DNA from: Pelobacter sp. UBA5610
GTDB lineage: Bacteria > Desulfobacterota > Desulfuromonadia > Desulfuromonadales > Syntrophotaleaceae
Assembly: GCA_002424645.1 (NCBI GenBank)
Contig: DIKU01000045.1
Coordinates: 41,101 to 100,943, forward strand
DNA: 59,843 nucleotides
Direction: 5' to 3'
Shown: positions 15,846 to 24,923 of the stretch, piece by piece
How positions within the stretch are numbered: position 1 is the stretch's first letter
Layout: each line of letters starts with the position of its first letter
Translations under genes and position numbers: made by a program
Notes under the pieces: model-generated
The model's database searches: none
What the model was told of the DNA's origin: nothing
Seen by the model: only the letters and a program-made list of their open reading frames with translations

Positions 15846-17235
15846 GCATGTGCAAGTTCCCTGGATGACGGAGAGTCTCTGTCCAACGTGCCTGGAACGC
15901 ATTTCTGCCGAGCGGGTTATCGATGGCAATGACGTGTGGCTGATCAAGGTGTGCCCGGAGCATGGCCAGACTCGCACCATCTTGTGGCGTGGGACTCCGG
16001 ATCTGACGGGTTGGCAGCGGCCCAAAGTTCCCTCCCAACCACCGGTCTGTTACACCGAAACATTGCGCGGTTGTCCATACGATTGCGGTCTGTGCTCCAA
16101 TCATGGACAGCATACCTGCTCGGCTTTGCTTGAAATAACTCAGCGCTGCAATCTGAGATGCCCCATTTGTTTTGCCGATAGTGGTAAAGAGGCCGAAACC
16201 GATCCCGGCCTGGAGGTGATCGATGAATGGCTGAACTCGGTGCGGCATGCCTGCGGAGAAAAGATCGTCATTCAGCTATCCGGAGGTGAACCGACGGTTC
16301 GCGAGGATCTGCCTGACATCATTCGTCTGGCGAGAAGTCATGGATTCGGTTTTATTCAGATTAATACCAACGGACTGCGTCTGGCCGAGGATCCCGCTTT
16401 TGTCCGCCAACTCGCTGCGGCGGGACTGACATCGGTGTTTCTGCAATTCGATGGCACCCACGACGGTATTTACAGGCAACTGCGAGGCCGTGAAATGTTT
16501 GCCGACAAGGTTCGGGCCATCGAACAATGCGTGGAAAGCAAGTTGGGGGTCGTGCTTGTTCCGACTCTGGTGCCAGGAATCAACAATCAGGATATCGGTG
16601 CTATTATACGCTTCGGCATGGAACATGCGCCGGGCGTTCGCGGTGTGCATTTCCAGCCTGTCAGTTATTTCGGTCGTTACCCTGGCTCCCCCGGCAATGA
16701 GCAGCGCCTGACTCTGCCCGATATCATCCGAGCCATCGATCAACAGACCGACGGACTTTTGCAGGTGGAGAATTTCGCGCCACCGGGATGTGAACACAGT
16801 CATTGCTCCTTTCACGGCAACTTCCTCTTGCTGGAAGATGGCAGTGTAAGGGCTCTAAGCAGCAAAGGTTCTTGTTGCAGCAAACCCGCACCGGCGTCCG
16901 AAGGTGCCGCCAAATCCAAGGAGTTCCTGATCCGGCAGTGGGCGGCACCGGATGTCGAAATGCAGGATCAAAAGACGGATAAAAAGACCTGCTGCAATCC
17001 GCCCAAGGTTCCTAGCCTCGATGATTTTTTGCAGAGGGTCAAAACCCATACCTTTGCGGTTTCGGCGATGGCGTTCCAGGATGTATGGAACGTCGATCTG
17101 GAACGCACCCGTAATTGCTGTATCCATGTTGTCGCCCGGGACGGGCGCCTGGTGCCGTTCTGTCTCTTCAACCTGACGTCCGCCAGTGGCGAAACCCTCC
17201 ATCGTGGGAACAACCATGCAAATCACTCCGCTTGA
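15838..17235 (+). CDS. Radical SAM protein (DVU_1554/TrsS type)
   Basis: The 465-residue protein begins with a GTG that overlaps the end of the previous gene, with AAGGGTGA as ribosome site. The radical SAM cluster motif is TQRCNLRCPICFADSG (CxxxCxxC) near residue 105, followed by QLSGGEPTVREDLPDI. An N-terminal CPTC motif occupies a position where, as I recall, related proteins can carry selenocysteine. The C-terminal part has extra cysteine pairs (GSCCSK, TCCNPP) that could hold auxiliary clusters. It probably modifies a protein or cofactor together with the methyltransferase at 13983. The substrate is unknown. Confidence 0.82.
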   Translation: MNEHVQVPWMTESLCPTCLERISAERVIDGNDVWLIKVCPEHGQTRTILWRGTPDLTGWQRPKVPSQPPVCYTETLRGCPYDCGLCSNHGQHTCSALLEITQRCNLRCPICFADSGKEAETDPGLEVIDEWLNSVRHACGEKIVIQLSGGEPTVREDLPDIIRLARSHGFGFIQINTNGLRLAEDPAFVRQLAAAGLTSVFLQFDGTHDGIYRQLRGREMFADKVRAIEQCVESKLGVVLVPTLVPGINNQDIGAIIRFGMEHAPGVRGVHFQPVSYFGRYPGSPGNEQRLTLPDIIRAIDQQTDGLLQVENFAPPGCEHSHCSFHGNFLLLEDGSVRALSSKGSCCSKPAPASEGAAKSKEFLIRQWAAPDVEMQDQKTDKKTCCNPPKVPSLDDFLQRVKTHTFAVSAMAFQDVWNVDLERTRNCCIHVVARDGRLVPFCLFNLTSASGETLHRGNNHANHSA

Positions 17236-18565
17236 ATCCTGGATCGCTAAAAAAATAGGCCTGCCAAATAAGCATAAGCTGTCTATGCGCGCGCTGCGCA
17301 CGTATCAGCTGGCTCGACTGAACGCTACGCTGACGCATGCCGCGATAAACAGCCCCTTTTATCGGAGTCGGCTGACCTTTGAACCATTGGAAGATTTGGC
17401 CGAGTTGTCCGGGCTGCCTTTTACCAGCTCTACGGACCTTGTTGATCAAGGCCTGCAGATGCTGGCAGTTTCTCAGAGCGAGATCGAGCGCATCGTTACT
17501 TTGCGTAGCTCCGGTACCACCGGTCAGCCCAAGCGACTCTATTTCACCAGGGAAGACCTTGCGTGCACGCAGGATTTTTTCCGTTGCGGCATGTCCCAGA
17601 TGTTAAAGCCCGGCCACCGGGTCCTGGTACTGTTGCCGGGTGATCTTCCGGACAGCGCCGGCCGGCTGCTGGCGGATGCACTGGCGTTAGAGAATATTTC
17701 CTGTCATGTCGCCGGTGTGGTCACATCGCCGGCCTCCGTTGCCAAGATGCTGGTTGAGGAGCACTTCGATTGTGTGGTGGGGATCCCGGTGCAGGTTTTG
17801 AGCGTGGTACGTCATCCGGATGCAGCTCAAGTCCCCCTCAATCGCATCCGCAGCGTTTTTTTGACTTCTGATTATGTTCCCGCGGCATTGGTTGCGGAGA
17901 TCCGCAAAACCTGGGGTTGTCCGGCCATCAACCACTACGGCATGACCGAATTGGGACTCACGGGTGGAGTAGAATGCCAGGCTCTGGCCGGTTATCATCT
18001 CCGCGAACCGGAATTATATTTCGAAGTAATCGATCCCCTGTCCGACGTTGTTTTGCCCGTGGGGGAGATGGGCGAAGTGGTCGTCACTACTCTGACACGA
18101 ACAGGAATGCCGCTGATCCGCTATCGTACCGGCGATCTTGCCCGATTCATTCCTGAGCCTTGCCCTTGCGGCAGTGTGTTGCCACGCCTTAGCAAGTTGC
18201 ATGGTCGTCTGGCTGGGCAGATCGACATCGGGGGGCCTTTCAAACTGGGTATGCCCGAACTTGATGAAGCCCTGTTCGATCTGCCAGATCTGATCAACTT
18301 CAGTGCTACTCTGGCGTCTTTGGACTCCGGGATTTTTTCATTCCATTTAACTATCGAAGCCCGGCCGGGAGTCGAAAAGCGGACCCGGGACAATGTTGAC
18401 CGGCGTTTGCCGACCATCCCGGCACTGCGGGCAGCGTTGGCCGGCGGTGGCCTGTGTTTGCGACCAACCTCGCTGGCCACACAACCACTTGCGGTATCCG
18501 CAACAGCCAAACGACTCATAGAAAAACCGGAAAAGGAGCTCTTCAGCCTTGAAACAATTAATTGA
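17216..18565 (+). CDS. AMP-dependent ligase/phenylacetate-CoA ligase-like (DVU_1553 type)
   Basis: A 449-residue adenylate-forming enzyme. The core motifs are LRSSGTTGQPKRLYFTRED (phosphate-binding loop), NHYGMTELGL and RYRTGDLARFIP. The overall layout is like PaaK and related acyl-CoA or acyl-adenylate ligases. It overlaps the radical SAM gene by 20 bases and the XdhC gene by 17, so it belongs to a coupled operon. Family members in this setting accompany molybdenum aldehyde oxidoreductases. Whether it activates an organic acid product or a cofactor precursor is not known. Confidence 0.8.
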   Translation: MQITPLESWIAKKIGLPNKHKLSMRALRTYQLARLNATLTHAAINSPFYRSRLTFEPLEDLAELSGLPFTSSTDLVDQGLQMLAVSQSEIERIVTLRSSGTTGQPKRLYFTREDLACTQDFFRCGMSQMLKPGHRVLVLLPGDLPDSAGRLLADALALENISCHVAGVVTSPASVAKMLVEEHFDCVVGIPVQVLSVVRHPDAAQVPLNRIRSVFLTSDYVPAALVAEIRKTWGCPAINHYGMTELGLTGGVECQALAGYHLREPELYFEVIDPLSDVVLPVGEMGEVVVTTLTRTGMPLIRYRTGDLARFIPEPCPCGSVLPRLSKLHGRLAGQIDIGGPFKLGMPELDEALFDLPDLINFSATLASLDSGIFSFHLTIEARPGVEKRTRDNVDRRLPTIPALRAALAGGGLCLRPTSLATQPLAVSATAKRLIEKPEKELFSLETIN

Positions 18566-19604
18566 AAAGCTATGCAACCTTCTCGATGACGGAGAGGATC
18601 TGGTCGTCGCGACCATCCTTGCCCGTAGAGGTTCGGCTCCGCGTACCGCCGGGTCCAAGATGATCATCCGTGTCAACGGGGAAATATTCGGAACCATCGG
18701 TGGTGGTCTGGTGGAGGCTCGAGCGCAGGAAACAGCACGGGAGATCTTCAAGACGCGCGAGTCCCGCACCTTTTTGTTTGATATGACCGGTGCCATGGCA
18801 GACACCATGGACATGATTTGCGGCGGAGAAGTTGAGATACTGCTGGAATACATCCCCGCCATCGATGACAACCGGACGGTATTCGAGGCATGGCAGGATG
18901 CGCTGAAAACCGGGCGGAATTGCCTGTTGGTCACCCCGTTGGCTACGGAGACTCATAGCCCGTTTGGTCAACGATGTTTGTTGCATGCCGATGCCTCCTG
19001 TTTCGGCCCTGTTCCCTTGTTGGAGGAAATCAGGTTGGCGTTGCTGGAGGAAACCCTTAGCAGTCGTTATCCAACCATGTTGAATCTGAAGCATGGTCTG
19101 TTTTTTGTCGAACCGAGTCATGCACCAGTAACCCTGTTTCTGTTCGGAGCCGGGCACGTCTGTCAGCCTACCGCTGCGTTGGCTTCGATGGTCGGCTTCA
19201 ACACCGTCGTTCTCGATGACCGTGAAGAATTTGCCAATCGCCGCCGGTTTCCCGGGGCAAATCAGATCATAGTGGTTACCGACTATGATGATTGCATGTC
19301 GCATCTGGATATCGATGATCATAGTTATCTGGTCATCATCAGTCGAGGACATCGCCATGACCAGAGCCTTCTGCACCAGGCCGTGCAGACCGGTGCCGGA
19401 TATGTGGGCATGATCGGCAGTCGTGGCAAACGGGATAAAATCTACCGTAACCTGCTGTCCGAAGGAATCCCCCTGGAGACCCTGAATAAGGTTTATGCAC
19501 CGATCGGCATGGCCATCGATGCGGAAACCCCGGAGGAAATCGCCGTCAGCATTGTTGGTGAACTGATCAAGGTTCGCGCTGCCCATCAGCAAAGCCATGA
19601 CTGA
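18549..19604 (+). CDS. xdhC: XdhC/CoxI family molybdopterin sulfuration protein
   Basis: A 351-residue protein starting at TTG with AAGGAG ten bases upstream. The N-terminal XdhC/CoxI domain (VATILARRGSAPRTAGSKMI, GTIGGGLVEARA) is followed by a C-terminal Rossmann domain (LFGAGHVCQPTAALASMVGF, RGHRHDQSLLHQAV, GYVGMIGSRGKRDK). XdhC proteins bind the molybdenum cofactor and promote addition of the terminal sulfido ligand in xanthine oxidase-family enzymes, so Mop at 8462 is the natural client. It overlaps the next gene by eight bases. Confidence 0.88.
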   Translation: MKQLIEKLCNLLDDGEDLVVATILARRGSAPRTAGSKMIIRVNGEIFGTIGGGLVEARAQETAREIFKTRESRTFLFDMTGAMADTMDMICGGEVEILLEYIPAIDDNRTVFEAWQDALKTGRNCLLVTPLATETHSPFGQRCLLHADASCFGPVPLLEEIRLALLEETLSSRYPTMLNLKHGLFFVEPSHAPVTLFLFGAGHVCQPTAALASMVGFNTVVLDDREEFANRRRFPGANQIIVVTDYDDCMSHLDIDDHSYLVIISRGHRHDQSLLHQAVQTGAGYVGMIGSRGKRDKIYRNLLSEGIPLETLNKVYAPIGMAIDAETPEEIAVSIVGELIKVRAAHQQSHD

Positions 19605-20733
19605 GCCCTTTGCCGCCATAATTCTTGCCGCCGGTCTTTCTTCACGCATGGGAGCCTTCAAGCCGTTGCTGCGTTTGGGCGAGGAGACGGCCCTGGAAAA
19701 GTCGGTGAACATGTTTCGCCAGGCCGGCACCGCGCATTTGCGGGTAATTATCGGTCATCAGGCTGAACATCTTATCCCGCTGCTGGAAACCCTGGGCGTT
19801 GCATGGACGCTAAACCCCCGCTACCAGGAAGGTATGTTCACTTCGGTGCAATGTGCCATGCAATCCCTGCCTGAGCCGGTTAAAGCCTTTTTCCTGCAAC
19901 CGGTGGACATGCCCCTGGTGCGGCATCAGACGTTGGAGACCTTGCGCCAAGCTTGGCATGCCACCCGCCGGGGGATCATCCATCCGGTATTCTGGGGCAA
20001 ACGCGGGCATCCACCACTAATCAGCACCGGCTATCGCGATATGATTCTGCGCAGCCAAGGGGAAGGTGGACTGAAAGCTCTTTTGCTGCCGTTTGCAGAA
20101 GATATTCTGGAAATCGAGGTGCCGGATGAACATTGCGTCCTCGACATGGATACTCCGCATGATTATGCCTATCTGCAGCATCGGTGGGAGCATTATGCCA
20201 TCCCGTCTTATCGGGAATGCGAACACTTGCTGGCGTATCAATTTTGTGCATCAACGCCGGTTGTGAAGCACAGCCGTCAGGTTGCCCGGGTAGCCGTCAC
20301 TCTGGCTGACCAACTGGACAGAGCCGGTGTCTGCCTTGACCGGGAAGTGCTGCGGGCCGCAGCCCTGCTGCACGATTGCTGCCGTGATCATGTCGATCAT
20401 GCCGTGGCCGGTGCCAATGCTTTGCGCAAATTGGGGTTCGGGGAAGTGAGCGCGCTGGTGGAGTCCCACATGGATATCGTACCATCCTCAGACCTCCAGC
20501 CGTTGCCACAGGAGGTGTTGTATCTGGCCGATAAATATGTGGCCGGTCAGCGGTTGGTAACTTTGGAAGAACGCTTTGCCCCGGCTTTGGAGTGCTTTGC
20601 CGGACAGCCACCGGTGTTTGCTAAGGTTCAGCGTCGTCTTGATGCGGCTCTTCGTATTCGCACCAAATGCGAAAGTTTGATCCGTCGTCCCCTTGTCGAA
20701 GTGCTGGAATCAGAGGGTTTAAAGACATTATAA
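19597..20733 (+). CDS. MobA-like NTP transferase fused to an HD domain (DVU_1551 type)
   Basis: A 378-residue fusion. Residues 1-200 are a MobA/MocA-type nucleotidyltransferase (AAIILAAGLSSRMGAFKPLL, FFLQPVDMPLVR), which attaches CMP or GMP to molybdopterin. Mop-family enzymes use the cytosine form, so a MocA-like activity is expected. Residues 215-330 form an HD phosphohydrolase-like domain (HSRQVARVAVTLADQL, AAALLHDCCRD). An HD partner on a MobA-like enzyme is unusual in well-studied organisms but appears to recur in this gene neighbourhood. It may remove or recycle a nucleotide intermediate. Confidence 0.85.
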   Translation: MTEPFAAIILAAGLSSRMGAFKPLLRLGEETALEKSVNMFRQAGTAHLRVIIGHQAEHLIPLLETLGVAWTLNPRYQEGMFTSVQCAMQSLPEPVKAFFLQPVDMPLVRHQTLETLRQAWHATRRGIIHPVFWGKRGHPPLISTGYRDMILRSQGEGGLKALLLPFAEDILEIEVPDEHCVLDMDTPHDYAYLQHRWEHYAIPSYRECEHLLAYQFCASTPVVKHSRQVARVAVTLADQLDRAGVCLDREVLRAAALLHDCCRDHVDHAVAGANALRKLGFGEVSALVESHMDIVPSSDLQPLPQEVLYLADKYVAGQRLVTLEERFAPALECFAGQPPVFAKVQRRLDAALRIRTKCESLIRRPLVEVLESEGLKTL

Positions 20734-20745
20734 GGATGATCTGAC

Positions 20746-21375
20746 ATGAGCGAACCATTGCCTGCGGTGGATGAATCGACTCTTTATCTGGTACGACACG
20801 GCGATGCCCGGCAGGATAAGGTCAAACGCTATATCGGTCAGATCGATCTGCCCCTTAACGCCGTGGGCCGGAGCCAGATATTTGCACTGCAGAGAACGCT
20901 GGATGAGATTGACTTTGGACGCATCTACAGCAGTGATTTAAGCCGCTGCCTGGAAACGGCCAGAATTATTGCCGGACCCCTTGGCAAAAACATCAGCACG
21001 GATCCAAATTTACGCGAAATCGCACTCGGCGAATGGGAAGGCCAGCCGATGGCGAGCATCCGTGAGCGTTTTCCCCAGGAATACACGCGTCGTGGACGTG
21101 AGATGGTAGATTTTTCTCCTCCTGGTGGTGAGAGTTTCCGGGACCTGCAGACAAGGGTAATTCCTGCCTTTCTTCAAATCATCAGGCGGGCTAGCGGGAC
21201 CGTATTGCTGGTTGCACATGCCGGGGTTAACCGAACCATTCTGTGCCATGTCCTTGGCCTGCCCCTTGATGAACTTTTTCAGGTGCCGCAGGCTTTCGGC
21301 TGCTTCAATATTATCGAACGCCGAAGCGAACAACTCACTGTGAAAACCATTAATCAAGTGGGCGGGCACCTCTGA
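20746..21375 (+). CDS. Histidine phosphatase family protein
   Basis: A 209-residue phosphoglycerate mutase-like phosphatase: YLVRHGDARQDK at the N-terminus with the catalytic RHG, YSSDLSRCLETARII, LREIALGEWEG, and LLVAHAGVNRTILCHVLGLP with the second histidine. Enzymes of this type include CobC-like phosphatases. It starts 12 bases after the MobA-HD gene, in the same train, so its substrate may be a nucleotide or pterin phosphate. That is an inference. Confidence 0.83.
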   Translation: MSEPLPAVDESTLYLVRHGDARQDKVKRYIGQIDLPLNAVGRSQIFALQRTLDEIDFGRIYSSDLSRCLETARIIAGPLGKNISTDPNLREIALGEWEGQPMASIRERFPQEYTRRGREMVDFSPPGGESFRDLQTRVIPAFLQIIRRASGTVLLVAHAGVNRTILCHVLGLPLDELFQVPQAFGCFNIIERRSEQLTVKTINQVGGHL

Positions 21376-21413
21376 CCTGGGCTGCCCTTTTCTTAAACTA
21401 AGGAGAGCTGTTT

Positions 21414-22283
21414 ATGAAACGTTTTGTGATGCCTGTCTGCCAAGTGGTACTAGGTGGTTTTCTGCTGGGGTTGTTGATCATGCCGCAGTTCGCACAGGCT
21501 GGTCAGCGCATCACGGTGCCGGTTTGCGCGGCAATGAGCCTTAAGGACGCCATGATGGCATTGAAAAGTATTTACGAGGCACGTCATCCCGATGTGTTGC
21601 TGGAGATCAACTTCGCGTCCTCCGGCGCGTTGCAAAAGCAGATTGAACAAGGTGCCCCGGCGGAACTGTTTTTATCGGCAGGACAAAAGCAGATGGACGC
21701 CCTGGCGGACCAGCATCTGATCGTCAAGGATAGCCGTTGCGATCTGCTGGGCAACACCTTGGTGTTGATCGTGGCCAAGGAAAAGCACCAGCAGATCAAA
21801 GGTTTTGATGATTTGGTGCAAAACGCCAGCAATTTCGCTATCGGTCACCCGGAATCTGTGCCGGCCGGTCGCTATGGCAAACAGACCTTGGCGACACTCG
21901 GTTTGTGGGGCCAGTTGGAGAATCGCATGATCCTGGCGAAAAACGTGCGGGCGGTATTGGCCTATGTCGATTCGGGCAACGCCGATGCCGGTCTGGTCTA
22001 CCGTACGGACACCCTGACGCTGCAAAGTGCGGTTGTCGCCGCCAGTGCGCCGGAGCATAGCCATTCCCCGATTATCTACCCTGCAGCGCTGGTGGCCAAT
22101 GGCAAACACCCTGAACAGGCCAGAGCATTTCTCGCTTTTATGAAAAGTGCCGAGGCCGGTGAGATTTTTGCCCGTTACCGTTTCATCCCATTAAACACCC
22201 AACCACAGCCTGGTAACCAGGTGAAAGACTGCGGCGTCAGGACCTGGACTGAAATAGCGATGCGATCAGATAAAACGCGATAG
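21414..22283 (+). CDS. modA: Molybdate/tungstate-binding periplasmic protein
   Basis: A 289-residue exported protein. A hydrophobic signal peptide ends at FAQA (residue 29). The mature part has VCAAMSLKDAMMALKSIY, INFASSGALQKQIEQGAPAE and YVDSGNADAGLVYRTD, which line the oxyanion pocket in ModA proteins. It is followed by modB and modC and completes an ABC importer. AAGGAGAG precedes the ATG. A clear paralogue is encoded at 26134. Sequence alone does not tell molybdate from tungstate preference. Confidence 0.9.
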   Translation: MKRFVMPVCQVVLGGFLLGLLIMPQFAQAGQRITVPVCAAMSLKDAMMALKSIYEARHPDVLLEINFASSGALQKQIEQGAPAELFLSAGQKQMDALADQHLIVKDSRCDLLGNTLVLIVAKEKHQQIKGFDDLVQNASNFAIGHPESVPAGRYGKQTLATLGLWGQLENRMILAKNVRAVLAYVDSGNADAGLVYRTDTLTLQSAVVAASAPEHSHSPIIYPAALVANGKHPEQARAFLAFMKSAEAGEIFARYRFIPLNTQPQPGNQVKDCGVRTWTEIAMRSDKTR

Positions 22284-22327
22284 GTTATGGATAGGAAGTG
22301 TCAGGTGAAGCTTCAAGGGATACAGAT

Positions 22328-23029
22328 ATGAGCGGTCCGATTGTATTGTCGCTAAAAGTGGCTTTGATCGCCGTGGCCATCGATGCGGTGCTGGCGACCC
22401 TGCTGGCACGGCTTCTGGCGCGGCGGGAATTTCCAGGGAAAAACCTGCTTGAATCCTTCATTATCCTGCCAATGGTGCTGCCGCCGACAGTGCTGGGTTT
22501 CGGATTGTTGATAGTGCTCGGCAAGCGCGGCCTGTTGGGGCGGTTCCTGCTGGAGAACTTCGACCTGCAGATCGTTTTTACCTGGTGGGCGGCAATCTTT
22601 GCAGCTGCCGTGGTTTCTTTTCCCCTTATGTATCAGAGCGCCAAGGCGGCTTTTGCGAGTGTCGATATGTCCCTGGAACAAGCTGCGCGTACCCTGGGTA
22701 GCAGCGAAAGCCGGGTTTTCCTGCGCATCACCTTGCCTCTGGCCTATCCAGGCTTGATCGCCGGGCTGGTGCTGGCTTTTGCCCGAGCACTCGGTGAATT
22801 TGGCGCCACTTTGATGGTGGCCGGAAATATTCCCGGGAAAACCCAGACCATTCCCCTGGCCATCTACTTTGCCGTGGAAACCGGGGATAATACGCTGGCT
22901 CGCAATCTCGTACTGGTGATTACCGGCATGTCCGTAACAGCCCTTTTTTGGCTGAATCTATGGTTGAGAAAAAAAACCCGAGTTTGGCAGAAAGGAGATA
23001 CTCCCCGTGCTGAACGCCTCCATCCGTAA
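22328..23029 (+). CDS. modB: Molybdate ABC transporter permease
   Basis: A 233-residue inner-membrane permease with several hydrophobic helices. The conserved EAA loop region is ARALGEFGATLMVAGNIPGK, and the motif PTVLGFGLLIVLG is typical of ModB. I use ATG 22328, which follows AAGGGA. An in-frame GTG at 22298 would add ten residues. It overlaps the modC start by 23 bases. Confidence 0.89.
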   Translation: MSGPIVLSLKVALIAVAIDAVLATLLARLLARREFPGKNLLESFIILPMVLPPTVLGFGLLIVLGKRGLLGRFLLENFDLQIVFTWWAAIFAAAVVSFPLMYQSAKAAFASVDMSLEQAARTLGSSESRVFLRITLPLAYPGLIAGLVLAFARALGEFGATLMVAGNIPGKTQTIPLAIYFAVETGDNTLARNLVLVITGMSVTALFWLNLWLRKKTRVWQKGDTPRAERLHP

Positions 23030-23807
23030 AGAACTTCCCGGTTTTAGCGTCGACATTGATCTGAGGTTCGACAGGGGCATTCTGGTATTGTTCGGCCCGT
23101 CCGGTTCCGGCAAAAGCACGATTCTCAACTGCCTGGCCGGGCTGCAGAAACCTACGGCGGGCAGGATTCTCCTCGATAGCCGCGTGTTTTTCTGCAAACA
23201 GCAAAATATCAATGTGCCGGCCCGACAGCGACGTATCGGCTATGTATTTCAGGATTATGCCCTGTTCCCGCACCTGACGGTCAAGGATAACGTCCTGTTC
23301 GGTCTGGCCCCAGGACCGGATCGCTGCAAAAAGCGGCGTGGCCACCGGATGAGCGTAAGGGAGACTCTTGAAATGCTGAAGATCATGCACCTTCAGGCCC
23401 GTTACCCGGCCCAGCTCTCCGGCGGGGAAAAACAACGCGTGGCGTTGGCCCGGTCCCTGATGATGGAACCGGATCTCCTTCTTCTGGATGAGCCGCTTTC
23501 GGCCATCGATGCCCAAATTCGGCGGGAGTTGCAAATAGAGTTAAAAAAAATTCAGCGAACCTGGGAAATTCCTTTCATTCTGGTGACACATAGTCACAAG
23601 GAAATGGATGCGTTGGCCGACGAGGTCGTTTTTCTCAAGGACGGTCAGGCGGTCGATACTGCGGATTGGACACTGCCGGCGGGAGGCACCACGGATCGGT
23701 GGGGTAGGGCGTGGCCGCCCGTTTTGCCTGGTGAGGATTCCCTGACAGGCAGTACTATCCATGGGTTTCGTAATACAGCCGCGATGCCCGATGTTCCTGT
23801 CAAATGA
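23007..23807 (+). CDS. modC: Molybdate ABC transporter ATP-binding protein, short form
   Basis: A 266-residue ATPase: Walker A FGPSGSGKST, Q-loop region GYVFQDYALFPHLTVKDN, signature LSGGEKQRVALARSL, Walker B LLLLDEPLSAID and switch histidine in LVTHSHKEMD. Typical ModC proteins are about 350 residues and end in an oxyanion-sensing TOBE/Mop domain. This one stops about 50 residues after the ATPase core, so trans-inhibition by molybdate through that domain should be absent. GTG start with AAAGGAG upstream. Confidence 0.88.
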   Translation: MLNASIRKELPGFSVDIDLRFDRGILVLFGPSGSGKSTILNCLAGLQKPTAGRILLDSRVFFCKQQNINVPARQRRIGYVFQDYALFPHLTVKDNVLFGLAPGPDRCKKRRGHRMSVRETLEMLKIMHLQARYPAQLSGGEKQRVALARSLMMEPDLLLLDEPLSAIDAQIRRELQIELKKIQRTWEIPFILVTHSHKEMDALADEVVFLKDGQAVDTADWTLPAGGTTDRWGRAWPPVLPGEDSLTGSTIHGFRNTAAMPDVPVK

Positions 23808-23832
23808 AACCTTTTGCAAAAGGAACGGACGA

Positions 23833-24579
23833 ATGGACTTATTGAAACAAGCCCAAGCGAAGCTCTTCACGCTTTGTAACGACAACCAGTGCGATACCAG
23901 CAGCATGGTAACGGTCAGGGTACTTTCACCCGATGAAGCCATTGGTGCCACAGCCGACAAGGACTTTGTGATCAAAAAAGGCAAGGAGCGTGTCATTGAG
24001 GCCTTTTGGAATGGCGCCAAAGGACAGGCGTTTACCGATCATCCCAATAACTGGCAGGGTTGCCTTGGCGAATTGCTGGCCGTTGATTTGGCGGAAATAC
24101 CCCGGCGGGCCGTGTTTACAGCAGGATTAAATGCCGTGATGAGCGGGTTGCAACAGGCCGAGGGGACGATTCACTGCAAGGACGACGAACCGACCCGATG
24201 TGGCGAAGAATTTACTCTTCAGTTGCATAAACGCTTCGGTGTTCAGCGCTTCGGGCTGCTAGGTTTGCAGCCTGCTATCCTGAATGCCATGGTTGAGGCT
24301 TTTGGCTCGGTGAGAATTCGTGTGGCGGATCTTAACGAGGACAATATCGGCGAAAAACGTTGTGATGTGACGGTTTGGGACGGAGAAAAAGATCTGGATA
24401 AGCTGGTCGACTGGTGCCAGGTCGGTGTGGCCACCGGGTCCACGATTGTTAATGGGAGCATCAACGATCTGATAGGAAAATTTGCCACCGCGGGAAAACC
24501 TCTGCTGTTTTTCGGCAATACCATTTCCGGGGTAGCGTCGTTGTTCAATCTTGAACGGATTTGCCCTTATGCCCGCTAG
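23833..24579 (+). CDS. DUF364 domain protein (putative heavy-metal chelatase-like)
   Basis: A 248-residue protein. The second half contains a Rossmann-like DUF364 region: FGLLGLQPAILNAMVEAFGS, then DVTVWDGEKDL and VATGSTIVNGSINDLIGKF. DUF364 proteins are found near molybdate and other metal transport genes, and some are annotated as possible chelatases, with no settled function. The start at ATG 23833 has AAGGAAC ahead of it. It follows modC by 25 bases, which supports a metal-related role. Confidence 0.75.
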   Translation: MDLLKQAQAKLFTLCNDNQCDTSSMVTVRVLSPDEAIGATADKDFVIKKGKERVIEAFWNGAKGQAFTDHPNNWQGCLGELLAVDLAEIPRRAVFTAGLNAVMSGLQQAEGTIHCKDDEPTRCGEEFTLQLHKRFGVQRFGLLGLQPAILNAMVEAFGSVRIRVADLNEDNIGEKRCDVTVWDGEKDLDKLVDWCQVGVATGSTIVNGSINDLIGKFATAGKPLLFFGNTISGVASLFNLERICPYAR

Positions 24580-24615
24580 GCCGGTTTTAGCCGTACAGCA
24601 TGATGATTATTTCCC

Positions 24616-24885
24616 ATGATAAACGATGATGAATGTATTGCTCTGTTTAATTCACCGACACGGGTTATGAAAGCGGAAAAAGCTTTACGAAAAGCCGGGT
24701 TTGTCTGCCGTCTGATCCCCGCACCGCGGGATGTGGCGGAAGGGTGCGCTCTGGCCTTGCGGTTTGCCGCCGCGGAACTGACGCCTATTCTATTTGAACT
24801 GGGGCGCCAGGACCTGCTTCCACGGCGAATGTACCAAAAACATGCGGGGTTGTTTAGATCCATTCCGGTGAGCTCTGAGCCGTGA
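24616..24885 (+). CDS. DUF3343 protein, putative Se/S carrier-like
   Basis: An 89-residue protein of the DUF3343 type (CIALFNSPTRVMKAEKALRK, then LIPAPRDVAEGCALALRF). The family resembles small proteins proposed to carry selenium or sulfur. The conserved cysteine after the proline-rich segment (GCALALRF) would be the acceptor. The next gene encodes a cysteine desulfurase-like enzyme, so this protein may take persulfide or selenide from it. Confidence 0.78.
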   Translation: MINDDECIALFNSPTRVMKAEKALRKAGFVCRLIPAPRDVAEGCALALRFAAAELTPILFELGRQDLLPRRMYQKHAGLFRSIPVSSEP

Positions 24886-24923
24886 GAACACAATAGGCCT
24901 TTTTTCAGTTATCGGAGTGGATT

